Shown here: positions 56,691 to 64,000 of the stretch, in pieces | Layout of the letters: each line of letters begins with the position of its first letter | Position numbering within the stretch: the stretch's first letter is position 1 | Assembly (NCBI GenBank): GCA_015956445.1 | Contig: WIUZ02000023.1 | Coordinates: 62,001-126,000 of the forward strand | DNA length: 64,000 nt | Source of the DNA: Thelephora terrestris | Lineage: Eukaryota > Basidiomycota > Agaricomycetes > Thelephorales > Thelephoraceae | Direction: 5' to 3' | Translations under genes and position numbers: made by a program | Notes under the pieces: model-generated | What the model was told of the DNA's origin: nothing | What the model saw: the letters and a program-made list of their open reading frames with translations, nothing else | Database searches by the model: none

Positions 56691-57229
56691 AGAATTATCG
56701 GGAACAGCGGGATAAGGGGGAGAGAAACCTTCAACGAAAGGATCACTAAAAGTGGGTGGGAAGGGTGGGACTGTCTCAGACAGATAATCCCGAAGGTCAG
56801 AGAGACGCTTCTCTGCGCGAGTAGAGGGAATGATGGAAGACTTAATGAGTCAAAGGAGCGGAAAAACCGGTCCCGGCGTGGGTTCCAGATGAACTTGCCA
56901 CAAAGCCTTCGGAGTCCGAGAGGGCAGAGATGGCAGTTAGAAGGTCGGGTCCTCGGTTTAGAGGCGCGAGCCTCTAGGGAATCTGCGGGAAGCGAATGAA
57001 CAGTGAGAGGGAAAGTCGGGATACGAACAGGAGAACGAGACAGAAGACGACAGGAAAGCCAGGGCACGAAACTACCAATAGTCAACTAAGGGAAACGTCG
57101 GGAAACGTCGGGACGAGATAGTCAGAAATCGGGACACCAGCGGGACACGAGAGACCAGAGGGACGACGAGAACGAGGGCAAGACGACGAGGGAACCGAAG
57201 GGAGGACCGTAGCAACGCTGCTAGGCCTC

Positions 57230-57232
<3 letters not shown>

Positions 57233-57272
<40 letters not shown>
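57233..57272. repeat. AG dinucleotide microsatellite
   Basis: About twenty AG units in a row in the 5' leader of the LTR element. Confidence 0.95.
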
Positions 57273-57275
<3 letters not shown>

Positions 57276-57377
57276 ACGCTGCTGAATGATTTTGTGGTCT
57301 ATCGAATACAGGGGCCTTTATATACAATGCTAAGGGCTCTGAGAACGAAGGGAACCAAAGGGAACGAACCAAAATGA

Positions 57378-57931
57378 TGTCAAGAGACCTTATGACGAGT
57401 CTATGACATAGGGAAGGCGGGGGATCGAAGGGAATGATGAAGGAAAGGAATGTGGTTGAGAAACGAACCAGAGGGAGGTCTGGAGTCGCAAGCAGGGCGA
57501 TCGATCGAGACGTGATTGGGACGCAGAGAATGGGGATAGGGAGATGAGAACTAAAGATATAAAACGTACTGAAAAGTCGGGACACAATTGGGACTGATCA
57601 GGACGTGATTGGGAGGGAATGTGAAGGAAACAAAGTCCTAGGGATACTAAATGCTAAGAAACGCAGGTCGCAGGTCGCGGGTCGAGGGGGCGCAGGTCGC
57701 AGGTCGCAGGTCTAAGTCGCAGGTCGCAGGTCGAAAGGGGAAAACGTCGGGACGTCGTGATGTCGCGAAGGGGGATAAGGAGAGAGGGAAGTGTAGCGAA
57801 GCAAAGGGACAGCGAATCCTCATCGGGACAGTCGAGAATGCTGAGGGAAGTCATCTAGACCTCGCGCAGCGGTTGTCGATAGTCGAGGGAAGGTCGCGAT
57901 TCCGGATAGTGTCCGAAATACGGTCACGACA
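57378..57931 (-). repeat. LTR (5' end of the element, right in window)
   Basis: Near-identical to 49136-49690 and abuts Helitron helicase sequence at 57932. Confidence 0.9.
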
Positions 57932-58229
57932 GCGGAGCCAGTCCCGGCATAGCAACATCATCGGAGCCCGAGATCTCCACCACGCACGACTTCAAGATGC
58001 GCAGCCCCTGATCGTTCATGTAGTATCTTATTCTCTTTAAAATGCCATGGCTGCCATTAACCACCCCTGCAGCAACGTCGAAATTCTGGTTAACCGCCAC
58101 AGGCATTCCAATTGCAAGAGGGATTCGTCGAAGTCTGTGCTTTGTCTGACCGGAGTTCTGTTCTTCCAGTCTTTGGATTAACAATTCATCCACGATAACC
58201 TTCTTCTGATGAGTGTCAACCGCATGGTA

Positions 58230-59576
58230 CTAATGTAGGTCAGCGCCGTGTTGTTCCGCAAACGCTTGCGCACACCGCCGGTTTATTACGTCCCTGGATG
58301 CGTTGTTGGTCACGATGATAGGCGCAAACCTCCAATACGCGGGGTCGGTGGGTTGTCCCTGCAGCTTTATACTATGCGCTGTGAGCAAATCATAATCCGC
58401 GATCGTGCATACCCCATTTCTAAGCCGTCCCAAAAGTTCAACAAACTGTGCATTGTCCATGCCACTCTGACGCATTGTCTCTTCAAGTATCACAACCGTC
58501 TCAAATGACAGCCATAATAGCTTCCCCAAAGTCTTGGCTTGTGCGCGATTTGTAGCCACAGACGCGGGTGATGTGATGTTTACGTTCGCGTAGAGTCGAG
58601 CGTCACCAATGGGGGGCAGTTGAGCAAAATCACCTGCCAATATAACATTCACGCCTCCGAAAGGTTTTGTGTTGCCTTTCGCCTCTGTCAAAGCGTAACT
58701 GATATTGTGCAGCATCTCACAGCCAATCATGGAGACCTCATCCACAAAAAGGTAATCCACACCGTCCCACATCGCCCCCAAGTCCCTGATCCCCTTCACG
58801 CTTTTTTCACGGCCGGATTCGTTCATCTGCAACAGCGCATGCAGTGTGGCACCCCCAATATTCCTTGCTGCGACACCTGTGAAAGCTGCAAGCCGGAATC
58901 GGCGAGTCTGCTTCTGTAGGCCAAAGAAGTCGCGCAAAGCGTTTACCACTCTGGACTTTCCCGTTCCCCCGGCGCCGCCAAGATACATAAAAAGCTGCTC
59001 CGGCCTTTCCACAACAGTGTGCTTCGCCACTATATCAAACGCGCGTCGTTGCTCTTTATTCAGCGTCCACATATCACCTACGCGGCACAGGAGGGTTTCA
59101 GGGGTGACGGAATCCTCAGCCAGGCCCACGGCAGTCATCTCGCCGACAACAGGCAGAGCGACTGACAGCTGTTCAATCATTGCGGCATCTGTTATGGACG
59201 TACTCTCTGCAACGACCGGCTCTTCGCATTGGCTTGCCTGGTGCTTCCACTCTGCTTTTCTTCGGTCATATGCATCCCTCCATAGGTCTTCGACCAGATC
59301 GTCGTTCTCTTCGGCTGTTGGCATGTCCTGTTGTTCAGACCCTGCCAACCCATCGTTTTGGATCGTAGCGAAAAACCCCGCGTTTGTCAGCTCATCGACA
59401 CACTGTTGCGCATCTCGTGCACTCTCCAAGAGCTTACAGGAATACATGCGATCCATCTCGTCCAGATGATCTATAAAATCACCCATAGTAACGTCTTCTA
59501 TCCCGTTGTCGCCAACGTCCTTTGTAGTACGAGAATCAACGTCCCCTCTGGATCGCTGTCGAGACACTGGGGGCAA
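58230..59576 (-). CDS. Helitron PIF1-like helicase part
   Basis: SF1 DNA helicase domain. The Walker A motif is in LFMYLGGAGGTGKSRVVNALRDFF, Walker B in GVDYLFVDEVSMIG, and LAGDFAQLPPIGD is PIF1 motif III. The frame stops with TAG at 58230 after EQHGADLH. Relatives usually have an aromatic residue there followed by DAVDTHQ, and here YHAVDTHQKKVIVDELLIQRLEEQNSG continues in the same frame, then PLAIGMPVAVNQNFDVAAGVVNGSHGIL up to the LTR junction. So there is one nonsense codon plus a truncation. The first residues of the listed frame come from the MITE; transposon-derived sequence starts at SRQRSRGDVD. Confidence 0.8.
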   Translation of the reverse strand: MPPVSRQRSRGDVDSRTTKDVGDNGIEDVTMGDFIDHLDEMDRMYSCKLLESARDAQQCVDELTNAGFFATIQNDGLAGSEQQDMPTAEENDDLVEDLWRDAYDRRKAEWKHQASQCEEPVVAESTSITDAAMIEQLSVALPVVGEMTAVGLAEDSVTPETLLCRVGDMWTLNKEQRRAFDIVAKHTVVERPEQLFMYLGGAGGTGKSRVVNALRDFFGLQKQTRRFRLAAFTGVAARNIGGATLHALLQMNESGREKSVKGIRDLGAMWDGVDYLFVDEVSMIGCEMLHNISYALTEAKGNTKPFGGVNVILAGDFAQLPPIGDARLYANVNITSPASVATNRAQAKTLGKLLWLSFETVVILEETMRQSGMDNAQFVELLGRLRNGVCTIADYDLLTAHSIKLQGQPTDPAYWRFAPIIVTNNASRDVINRRCAQAFAEQHGADLH

Positions 59577-60091
59577 GGGCCCAAATACCCACCAGGTACA
59601 TTGTGATTACATTGTGGTTACAGTCAACAAGTGATCCCAATGTGCCCGGTGGGTAAAAATCAGGTACATTCAAAATGTGCCCAAAAATGTGAATTTAATA
59701 TTACCGCTGGGCAAATACTGATCGCATTTACAATGTACCCAGTCATGTGACCATAATGCACCAAAACGCATGTCCTAGGCATATTTTGAATACATTCGAT
59801 TCACATTGTAAAATCGACGACATTCAAAATGTGTTCACAATGTACCCCACCAATTCCTCCACATGTTGAATACATTGTGAATGTGATCGTCGATCGCATT
59901 CGAAAAACTTTTTAGGGCAAGTTTTGAATGTGATCTACATGTTTGGTGATGGCAAAATTTGATTCACATGATGGAGTACATTCAAAATGTGTTCACAATG
60001 TACCCACTGGGCACATTGGAGTCACTTTTTGACTGTGACCACAATGTAATCACAATGTGCCCGGTGGGTATTCGGGCCCTTGCCCCCAGTG
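59565..60091. mobile_element. CACTA-type MITE inside Helitron, 527 bp, 3-bp TSD
   Basis: Termini CACTGGGGGCAAGGGCCC and its exact complement, flanked by AGA at 59562-59564 and 60092-60094. It shares the first 15 terminal bases (one variable position) with the MITE at 39880-40719, but the interior differs. Subterminal regions are packed with ACATTGTGA/TCACAATGT words in both orientations. No coding capacity. It interrupts the Helitron frame between QTRS and RQRSRGD. The 3-bp duplication encodes the shared S codon, so the frame on both sides is unchanged. Confidence 0.9.
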
Positions 60092-63000
60092 AGACCTGGT
60101 TTGCATGTGATCATTATGGCTGTCTCGGCACTCATTCAGGACATGCATATTCTCGAGAACGGCTCGATGATGACCGTCCATCGCGTCAACGAGGGTGTTG
60201 AAGGTTGTCTCCCACGAGGACCCTTTGCTTCGTAGCCCAGCAATTGTACGCCAAGGCTTGAAAAGTATGACAATTAAACGACAGTAACACACATACGAAT
60301 CGGGCACATCTCGACGTGGCATAGCAGGTCCAATAGGTACGGGTACAACTTGTTTGCTGCGCAGGCGAATGTGTTTTGTTTCGCTTTCACTGTGTCCTGG
60401 CAAGAACTCGTATTTAGAGATTTTCCTTCGCCCACGTTTTGGAGGACCCATGTCTTGAACGTCGACATTGACAGCCTCTTCGGATCCATCCGCGTCATGC
60501 TCAGCGGGTTCATCGTCGTCTGCCGCGTCAATTTCATCGTCTTCCGAAGTACTTGCCTTTTTGGCTCTTTGATACGCCTTTTCAGTCTTGGCCACAAAAT
60601 CCCACAGGCACATTGTGTCCTGCTCTATTGGACGGAGATGATAGTCAGCGACCTGGTCCGACAACTGAGAAACATTCCCAGCTTCATCAACACGGATACC
60701 CACCTCCTCCTCGCCGTCCTCTGCTTCTGGAGCCGCAGAATGGTCGACGTCATCCGTTGGCAGCGCAGCGAGATTCACAGGCTCCCCGTCGGCATCTCCA
60801 TCTTCCTCTCCAGGTTGGGAGTCCATCGCTTCAACCGAGGGCCTACGGAAAAGTTTCTCGTGATCGTTTCGCTCAACAAAACGTTCAAATGACACCCAGT
60901 ACAAGTACCCAAAGTTGTGAGAGGTGAAATGATCCTCGTATCCCATCAAGTAAGATGCCACCTGTTGCGCAGACATCTCCTGATGAGATATCAAAGCATA
61001 GGCGCATTTCTGCAACAGCCGTTTAGACTTGATGGCGAAGTCATCGTCCTCGGATACAACATCCTCACACTTCTTCACAGCCAACTGCAACGCAGCGTAC
61101 GCAACGTGAGTCTTCAACTGCGACTTGGTGATGTAGTCTGTGATGTAGTATATCATTGCTTTCGCAGACTCGCCGGACCCAATGAATTGAATATCCATAT
61201 TGCATCTGACAGCCTCTAGAATTGTCATGTTGAAGTTGTTCACGAGCCCATCGAGACAGCGCAAACATATGAGGCCAGTGTCGGGATCAATACAACTGTT
61301 TTCGCGAAAGTTTTCTTCTTTAAGGTCAAATCGACAACTTCTTGTCTCTCCGGGACGGTAGTGCTTGTAGCAAGTGAAATTATGCCGGTGGCGCTGTACA
61401 CGAGCAGCCAATCGATGAACATCTTTCATCCTCAATGCAAGCCGTTCCGCAACGTCGGTATTTCTGAGGTCAGTACCCCGCAGCGTACACGGATCGATTT
61501 CATCCCAAGGCGTGGATTGTTGTGGCAGAGGGTCTTCGGGAACAACATTTGTTATCGTATCATCAAGGTATTTCAACAGCTGTTTCCCCCAGTTCGGGTC
61601 GCTCAGCACCTTGTCTCTGATCTCATTTGGGTTTAGCGCACCCTCAACCCAGACCAGCATGTGGCAATGAAGACTGCCGCGACCCTGCGCCTCCACACAG
61701 CCATAATGGGCTTTTACCATACCCAGTATGCCACCGTTGTTATCCATGGTGTTCTTATCGTAGCCCAGTACAGTACCTATGAAAGCCCTCAAGTAAAGGT
61801 TAAAGAACTTTGCGCCTATGGCGGGATTTGACGAGATCAGTAGAGACTGTTCCCAATAGTTCGGAATGTCATGTTGCATCATGTTGTCGAGGTCGATCTC
61901 TGCTCCTGCCAAAAACTTTACGATTGGGTTGTGGGTGTCCGCCGGATTTATGGTGAGGTAGAAACTGGGCATACCGTGCGTTATTGTGAGCGCCCTTATC
62001 TCGTTGCGCATAGCAACACGTGAAGCCGAAGACCCGGGAACCTTGGCAGCCACGAGATTGACCTCTTTCATCAACCTCAGCACTTTACGCTCTTCATTGG
62101 TGTGCGCAACCGCTCCTTCTCCCTTCTCGATCCTTTCTAACACCGTGCTCACAGCCGCGGATGATACGCTGGAAAATGTCCGCGCAAACTGAGTGAATGA
62201 TGCCCTTTTCACTTTCAGCGCGCTGCCCAACAACAGAGCTCGTCGCTGCAAGATATTGAACACTATGAACAGAAACGAATAGTGCGTTTGAAACCTCTTA
62301 TCACCCAAGGAGAAAAAATACTTAGCTTGTTCTTTCATCGATATAGCCTTACTCCGGGTTCGATCGTCAAAACCGCCGCATCCGTATGGGAAGAGCGTGG
62401 GGTACAATGTGGGGAACAGGTCCACGTTGTTGAACTCGTTCACAGGTGAAGGCCCATGCGCTACCTGTACAAAAGGTTTACCATTGGTCTTGGCGTGATG
62501 AACGGCAGCCGCCTGTAGCTGTCTCGCCGGTGTGTGAACATCGACATCTGCAACGACCACTGTCTCAAAATGCGTGGAGGAGGGGGTAGAGACACCCTCG
62601 GACGTGTTGTCGTACCCTGACGTCAAAGACTCCTGCGCATCATCACTCGGTACACATTCGACATGATACGGCAGGACGTCGTGAACAGGCAATGAGTTCA
62701 CGTTAGCGTCGGATATCTCCACATTTTGGTATAGCGGGTTGTTATCCTTTAGCCATCGCAAGGCGTTCCTCACCTTCTCACGACGAACAATTAGCGGCTT
62801 GGCTTTTTCTCGTAACCATTCACCCGTCAGTTGAGAGCTCCCTACAAAAATGATGCAAATGAAGGTCAGGGTTTCGCCGACTGGGGGCGGGAGCAATGTG
62901 GCAAGCTTGTCAGGCTGTTGAGGATAAATAATTGTATGCCCTTTCAATCCCCTCTGGGACGTAGGAGAAGCCACCTCCGCATTGTTCTCTTGCAATTTAA

Positions 63001-64000
63001 CGATCCACGATTTTGCGCGCGCACGGGCAATCATGGATTCCTCCACCATGGTCAGATCGTCCAACTCACGCGGAACTGGACCAACATACAACTTGTTAGC
63101 GAGCGCATGTTTTGGTAAACTGTTTTTTCTCAAGCATTGCGAACAAGAGTTGCACAGATCCAAAGAGGTCGCCTCTCCAGCACCTGTGACACCTCGCTCG
63201 TCTACAAGTACGTTTTTCAGCGGACCTGCTGAGAAGGGAGTAGGGGGAGGCGGAAAGGACGCATCGTTCCAGTGGGATGAGGGCCCCTCCAACAACTTCA
63301 AGTTCACCTCTTCGAGCAATTTTCGGATACGTTCTTGGATGGGTTGCTGGCATCCGCAGCAGGCGCATACGAAAGTCGCCAATGCCTCCAACGATGTCAC
63401 AGCGCGAAACTCTCTCACCACCTTCTCCTTCATTTCCATAGGAACTAGTTTAGGCCAAGATTTCCGAATACCGTCGAGCCGGCGCAACCTCTCCATAACG
63501 GCATCTTCAGCTTTCGCTTCTTTCACTTTACCTCGCTCAATGGTGGATATGTACCTCTTCAGTTTGCCGCGCAGTTTCTTGACAGTTTCCGCAGAGTCAT
63601 AAGCAATCTCGTGCAAATCCAGAACAACCTGCAGCTGCTTCCTCGAAGCGACTTCCAAGACGTGTTGAAGCACCGCCACTTGTAGATAAACCGCACGCTG
63701 CGCGTTTATAGTAGGGTCACCTTGCACATTAACACAGCCCGGGCGTTCTCGACCAGAATTCACGCATCTGCCCTCCGTAATGTGAGCTAAGATTTTCGCT
63801 GTATTATCCTCCTTCGAAGCCTCCTCCGAAACTTCGATGCCATGTGCATCACAAATAGCTCTGAGCGGTTTAGCAGCAGATTGACAGCCCAATTTTGCGA
63901 AAAGGTCTACCACCTGTAGGGCGGCGGCGTCTGACATATCAAGGAGTTTTCGCCGACGTTCCACAAGCTTGGATGAGAGAGACCTGAGCCTCTGTTTAGC
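60050..64000 (-). CDS. Helitron Rep (HUH) part, open at window edge
   Basis: Over 1300 residues, open to the window end; the first internal ATG gives MSDAAALQVVDLFAKLGCQS. Order: an N-terminal region with a cysteine-rich segment (CACCGCQQ, then LCNSCSQCLRK and a DUF6570-like block LYVGPVPRELDDLTMVEESMIARAR). Then the Helitron-like N domain (NNVDLFPTLYPTLFPYGCGGFDD, GMPSFYLTINPADTHNPIV), the HUH motif in GRGSLHCHMLVWVEG, and the tyrosine motif in AKAMIYYITDYITKSQL, the residues that nick and join DNA. A C-terminal acidic linker leads towards the helicase. The last residues (HWGQGPEYPPGTL) are read into the MITE, whose end supplies a stop codon at about 60050. Confidence 0.85.
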   Translation of the reverse strand, partial: AKQRLRSLSSKLVERRRKLLDMSDAAALQVVDLFAKLGCQSAAKPLRAICDAHGIEVSEEASKEDNTAKILAHITEGRCVNSGRERPGCVNVQGDPTINAQRAVYLQVAVLQHVLEVASRKQLQVVLDLHEIAYDSAETVKKLRGKLKRYISTIERGKVKEAKAEDAVMERLRRLDGIRKSWPKLVPMEMKEKVVREFRAVTSLEALATFVCACCGCQQPIQERIRKLLEEVNLKLLEGPSSHWNDASFPPPPTPFSAGPLKNVLVDERGVTGAGEATSLDLCNSCSQCLRKNSLPKHALANKLYVGPVPRELDDLTMVEESMIARARAKSWIVKLQENNAEVASPTSQRGLKGHTIIYPQQPDKLATLLPPPVGETLTFICIIFVGSSQLTGEWLREKAKPLIVRREKVRNALRWLKDNNPLYQNVEISDANVNSLPVHDVLPYHVECVPSDDAQESLTSGYDNTSEGVSTPSSTHFETVVVADVDVHTPARQLQAAAVHHAKTNGKPFVQVAHGPSPVNEFNNVDLFPTLYPTLFPYGCGGFDDRTRSKAISMKEQAKYFFSLGDKRFQTHYSFLFIVFNILQRRALLLGSALKVKRASFTQFARTFSSVSSAAVSTVLERIEKGEGAVAHTNEERKVLRLMKEVNLVAAKVPGSSASRVAMRNEIRALTITHGMPSFYLTINPADTHNPIVKFLAGAEIDLDNMMQHDIPNYWEQSLLISSNPAIGAKFFNLYLRAFIGTVLGYDKNTMDNNGGILGMVKAHYGCVEAQGRGSLHCHMLVWVEGALNPNEIRDKVLSDPNWGKQLLKYLDDTITNVVPEDPLPQQSTPWDEIDPCTLRGTDLRNTDVAERLALRMKDVHRLAARVQRHRHNFTCYKHYRPGETRSCRFDLKEENFRENSCIDPDTGLICLRCLDGLVNNFNMTILEAVRCNMDIQFIGSGESAKAMIYYITDYITKSQLKTHVAYAALQLAVKKCEDVVSEDDDFAIKSKRLLQKCAYALISHQEMSAQQVASYLMGYEDHFTSHNFGYLYWVSFERFVERNDHEKLFRRPSVEAMDSQPGEEDGDADGEPVNLAALPTDDVDHSAAPEAEDGEEEVGIRVDEAGNVSQLSDQVADYHLRPIEQDTMCLWDFVAKTEKAYQRAKKASTSEDDEIDAADDDEPAEHDADGSEEAVNVDVQDMGPPKRGRRKISKYEFLPGHSESETKHIRLRSKQVVPVPIGPAMPRRDVPDSYVCYCRLIVILFKPWRTIAGLRSKGSSWETTFNTLVDAMDGHHRAVLENMHVLNECRDSHNDHMQTRSHWGQGPEYPPGTL

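Larger units (their letters stand above)
49136..57931 (-). mobile_element. Ty3/Gypsy LTR retrotransposon, young
   Basis: An 8.8-kb element on the minus strand with two LTRs of about 555 bp (49136-49690 and 57378-57931) that differ at only a few positions, so the insertion is recent. Inside lie a gag-protease frame (54396-56690) and a pol frame (50083-54507), both long and uninterrupted. The domain order protease, reverse transcriptase, RNase H, integrase is that of Ty3/Gypsy. On the element strand a purine-rich tract precedes the 3' LTR, whose termini are TG...CA. It looks largely whole. The bases next to the two outer ends (GTTCC on the left, GCGGA on the right) are not a matching target duplication. 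Confidence 0.9.
57932..64000 (-). mobile_element. Helitron coding region, truncated and interrupted
   Basis: A rolling-circle transposon protein read on the minus strand: Rep domain in 60092-64000, PIF1-family helicase in 57932-59564. The left side is cut by the LTR element within helicase motif VI (after VAMPGLAPL). The right side runs off the window with the frame still open. A CACTA-type MITE splits the coding frame at 59565-60091. Helitron terminal sequences (TC start, CTRR end with hairpin) are not visible here. Confidence 0.85.

Noticed and set aside
56660-57585. Minus-strand open frames in the leader and 5' LTR of the Gypsy element.
   Set aside because: They consist of LTR and leader sequence including the AG microsatellite; an identical frame recurs in the other LTR.

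Overview
The window is nuclear DNA of a filamentous basidiomycete, most likely an Agaricomycete. The reasons are dense short GT-AG introns (about 50-70 nt), a fungal dynactin p150 gene, a DUF6593 gene, a tandem tyrosine-kinase-like protein of the type expanded in mushrooms, a family of F-box proteins starting LPPEILG(E/D)IF, a basidiomycete-type phytase, and heavy loads of Helitron, CACTA-like and Ty3/Gypsy elements. No organism name can be given from sequence alone.

Layout. (1) 0.1-8.4 kb is ordinary gene space: a flavin-binding pyridoxamine-phosphate-oxidase-like gene, a DUF7770-like gene and a DUF6593 gene (all minus), then the multi-exon dynactin large subunit (plus). (2) 9.1-14.2 kb reads as one long multi-exon gene for an orphan N-terminal domain followed by two protein-kinase-like domains. 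Both kinase domains have lost key catalytic residues, and a 671-bp terminal-inverted-repeat element sits exactly at a splice acceptor between them. (3) 14.7-39.1 kb is a duplication-built locus. Two direct copies of a trypsin-like protease gene (15.1-16.9 and 23.8-25.5 kb) are interleaved with a large imperfect palindrome of F-box genes and remnants of phytase and OHCU (ureidoimidazoline) decarboxylase. Left arm order is F1, p1, F2, p2; right arm order is p4, F4, p5, F5 in reverse. An intact phytase (28.1-29.9 kb) and an F-box gene (30.1-31.8 kb) lie towards the middle. (4) 39.9-45.8 kb holds a fold-back CACTA-type MITE and three diverged copies of a gene family with a six-cysteine cluster; one copy ends inside the MITE, one carries a nonsense codon, one is 5'-truncated. 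(5) 45.8-49.1 kb has a repeat-like stretch and a coiled-coil protein gene of unknown function. (6) 49.1-57.9 kb is a nearly 8.8-kb Ty3/Gypsy LTR element on the minus strand with almost identical LTRs, so young. (7) 57.9-64 kb is a Helitron Rep-helicase coding region (minus), cut by the LTR element on one side, split by a 527-bp CACTA-type MITE, and running off the window.

The clearest biological themes are repeated birth and decay of F-box, phytase and protease genes in a palindromic array, and several transposon insertions whose ends have been absorbed into host or transposon gene structure: a duplicated splice acceptor, and two unrelated proteins that acquire the same HWGQG-beginning tail from a MITE terminus.
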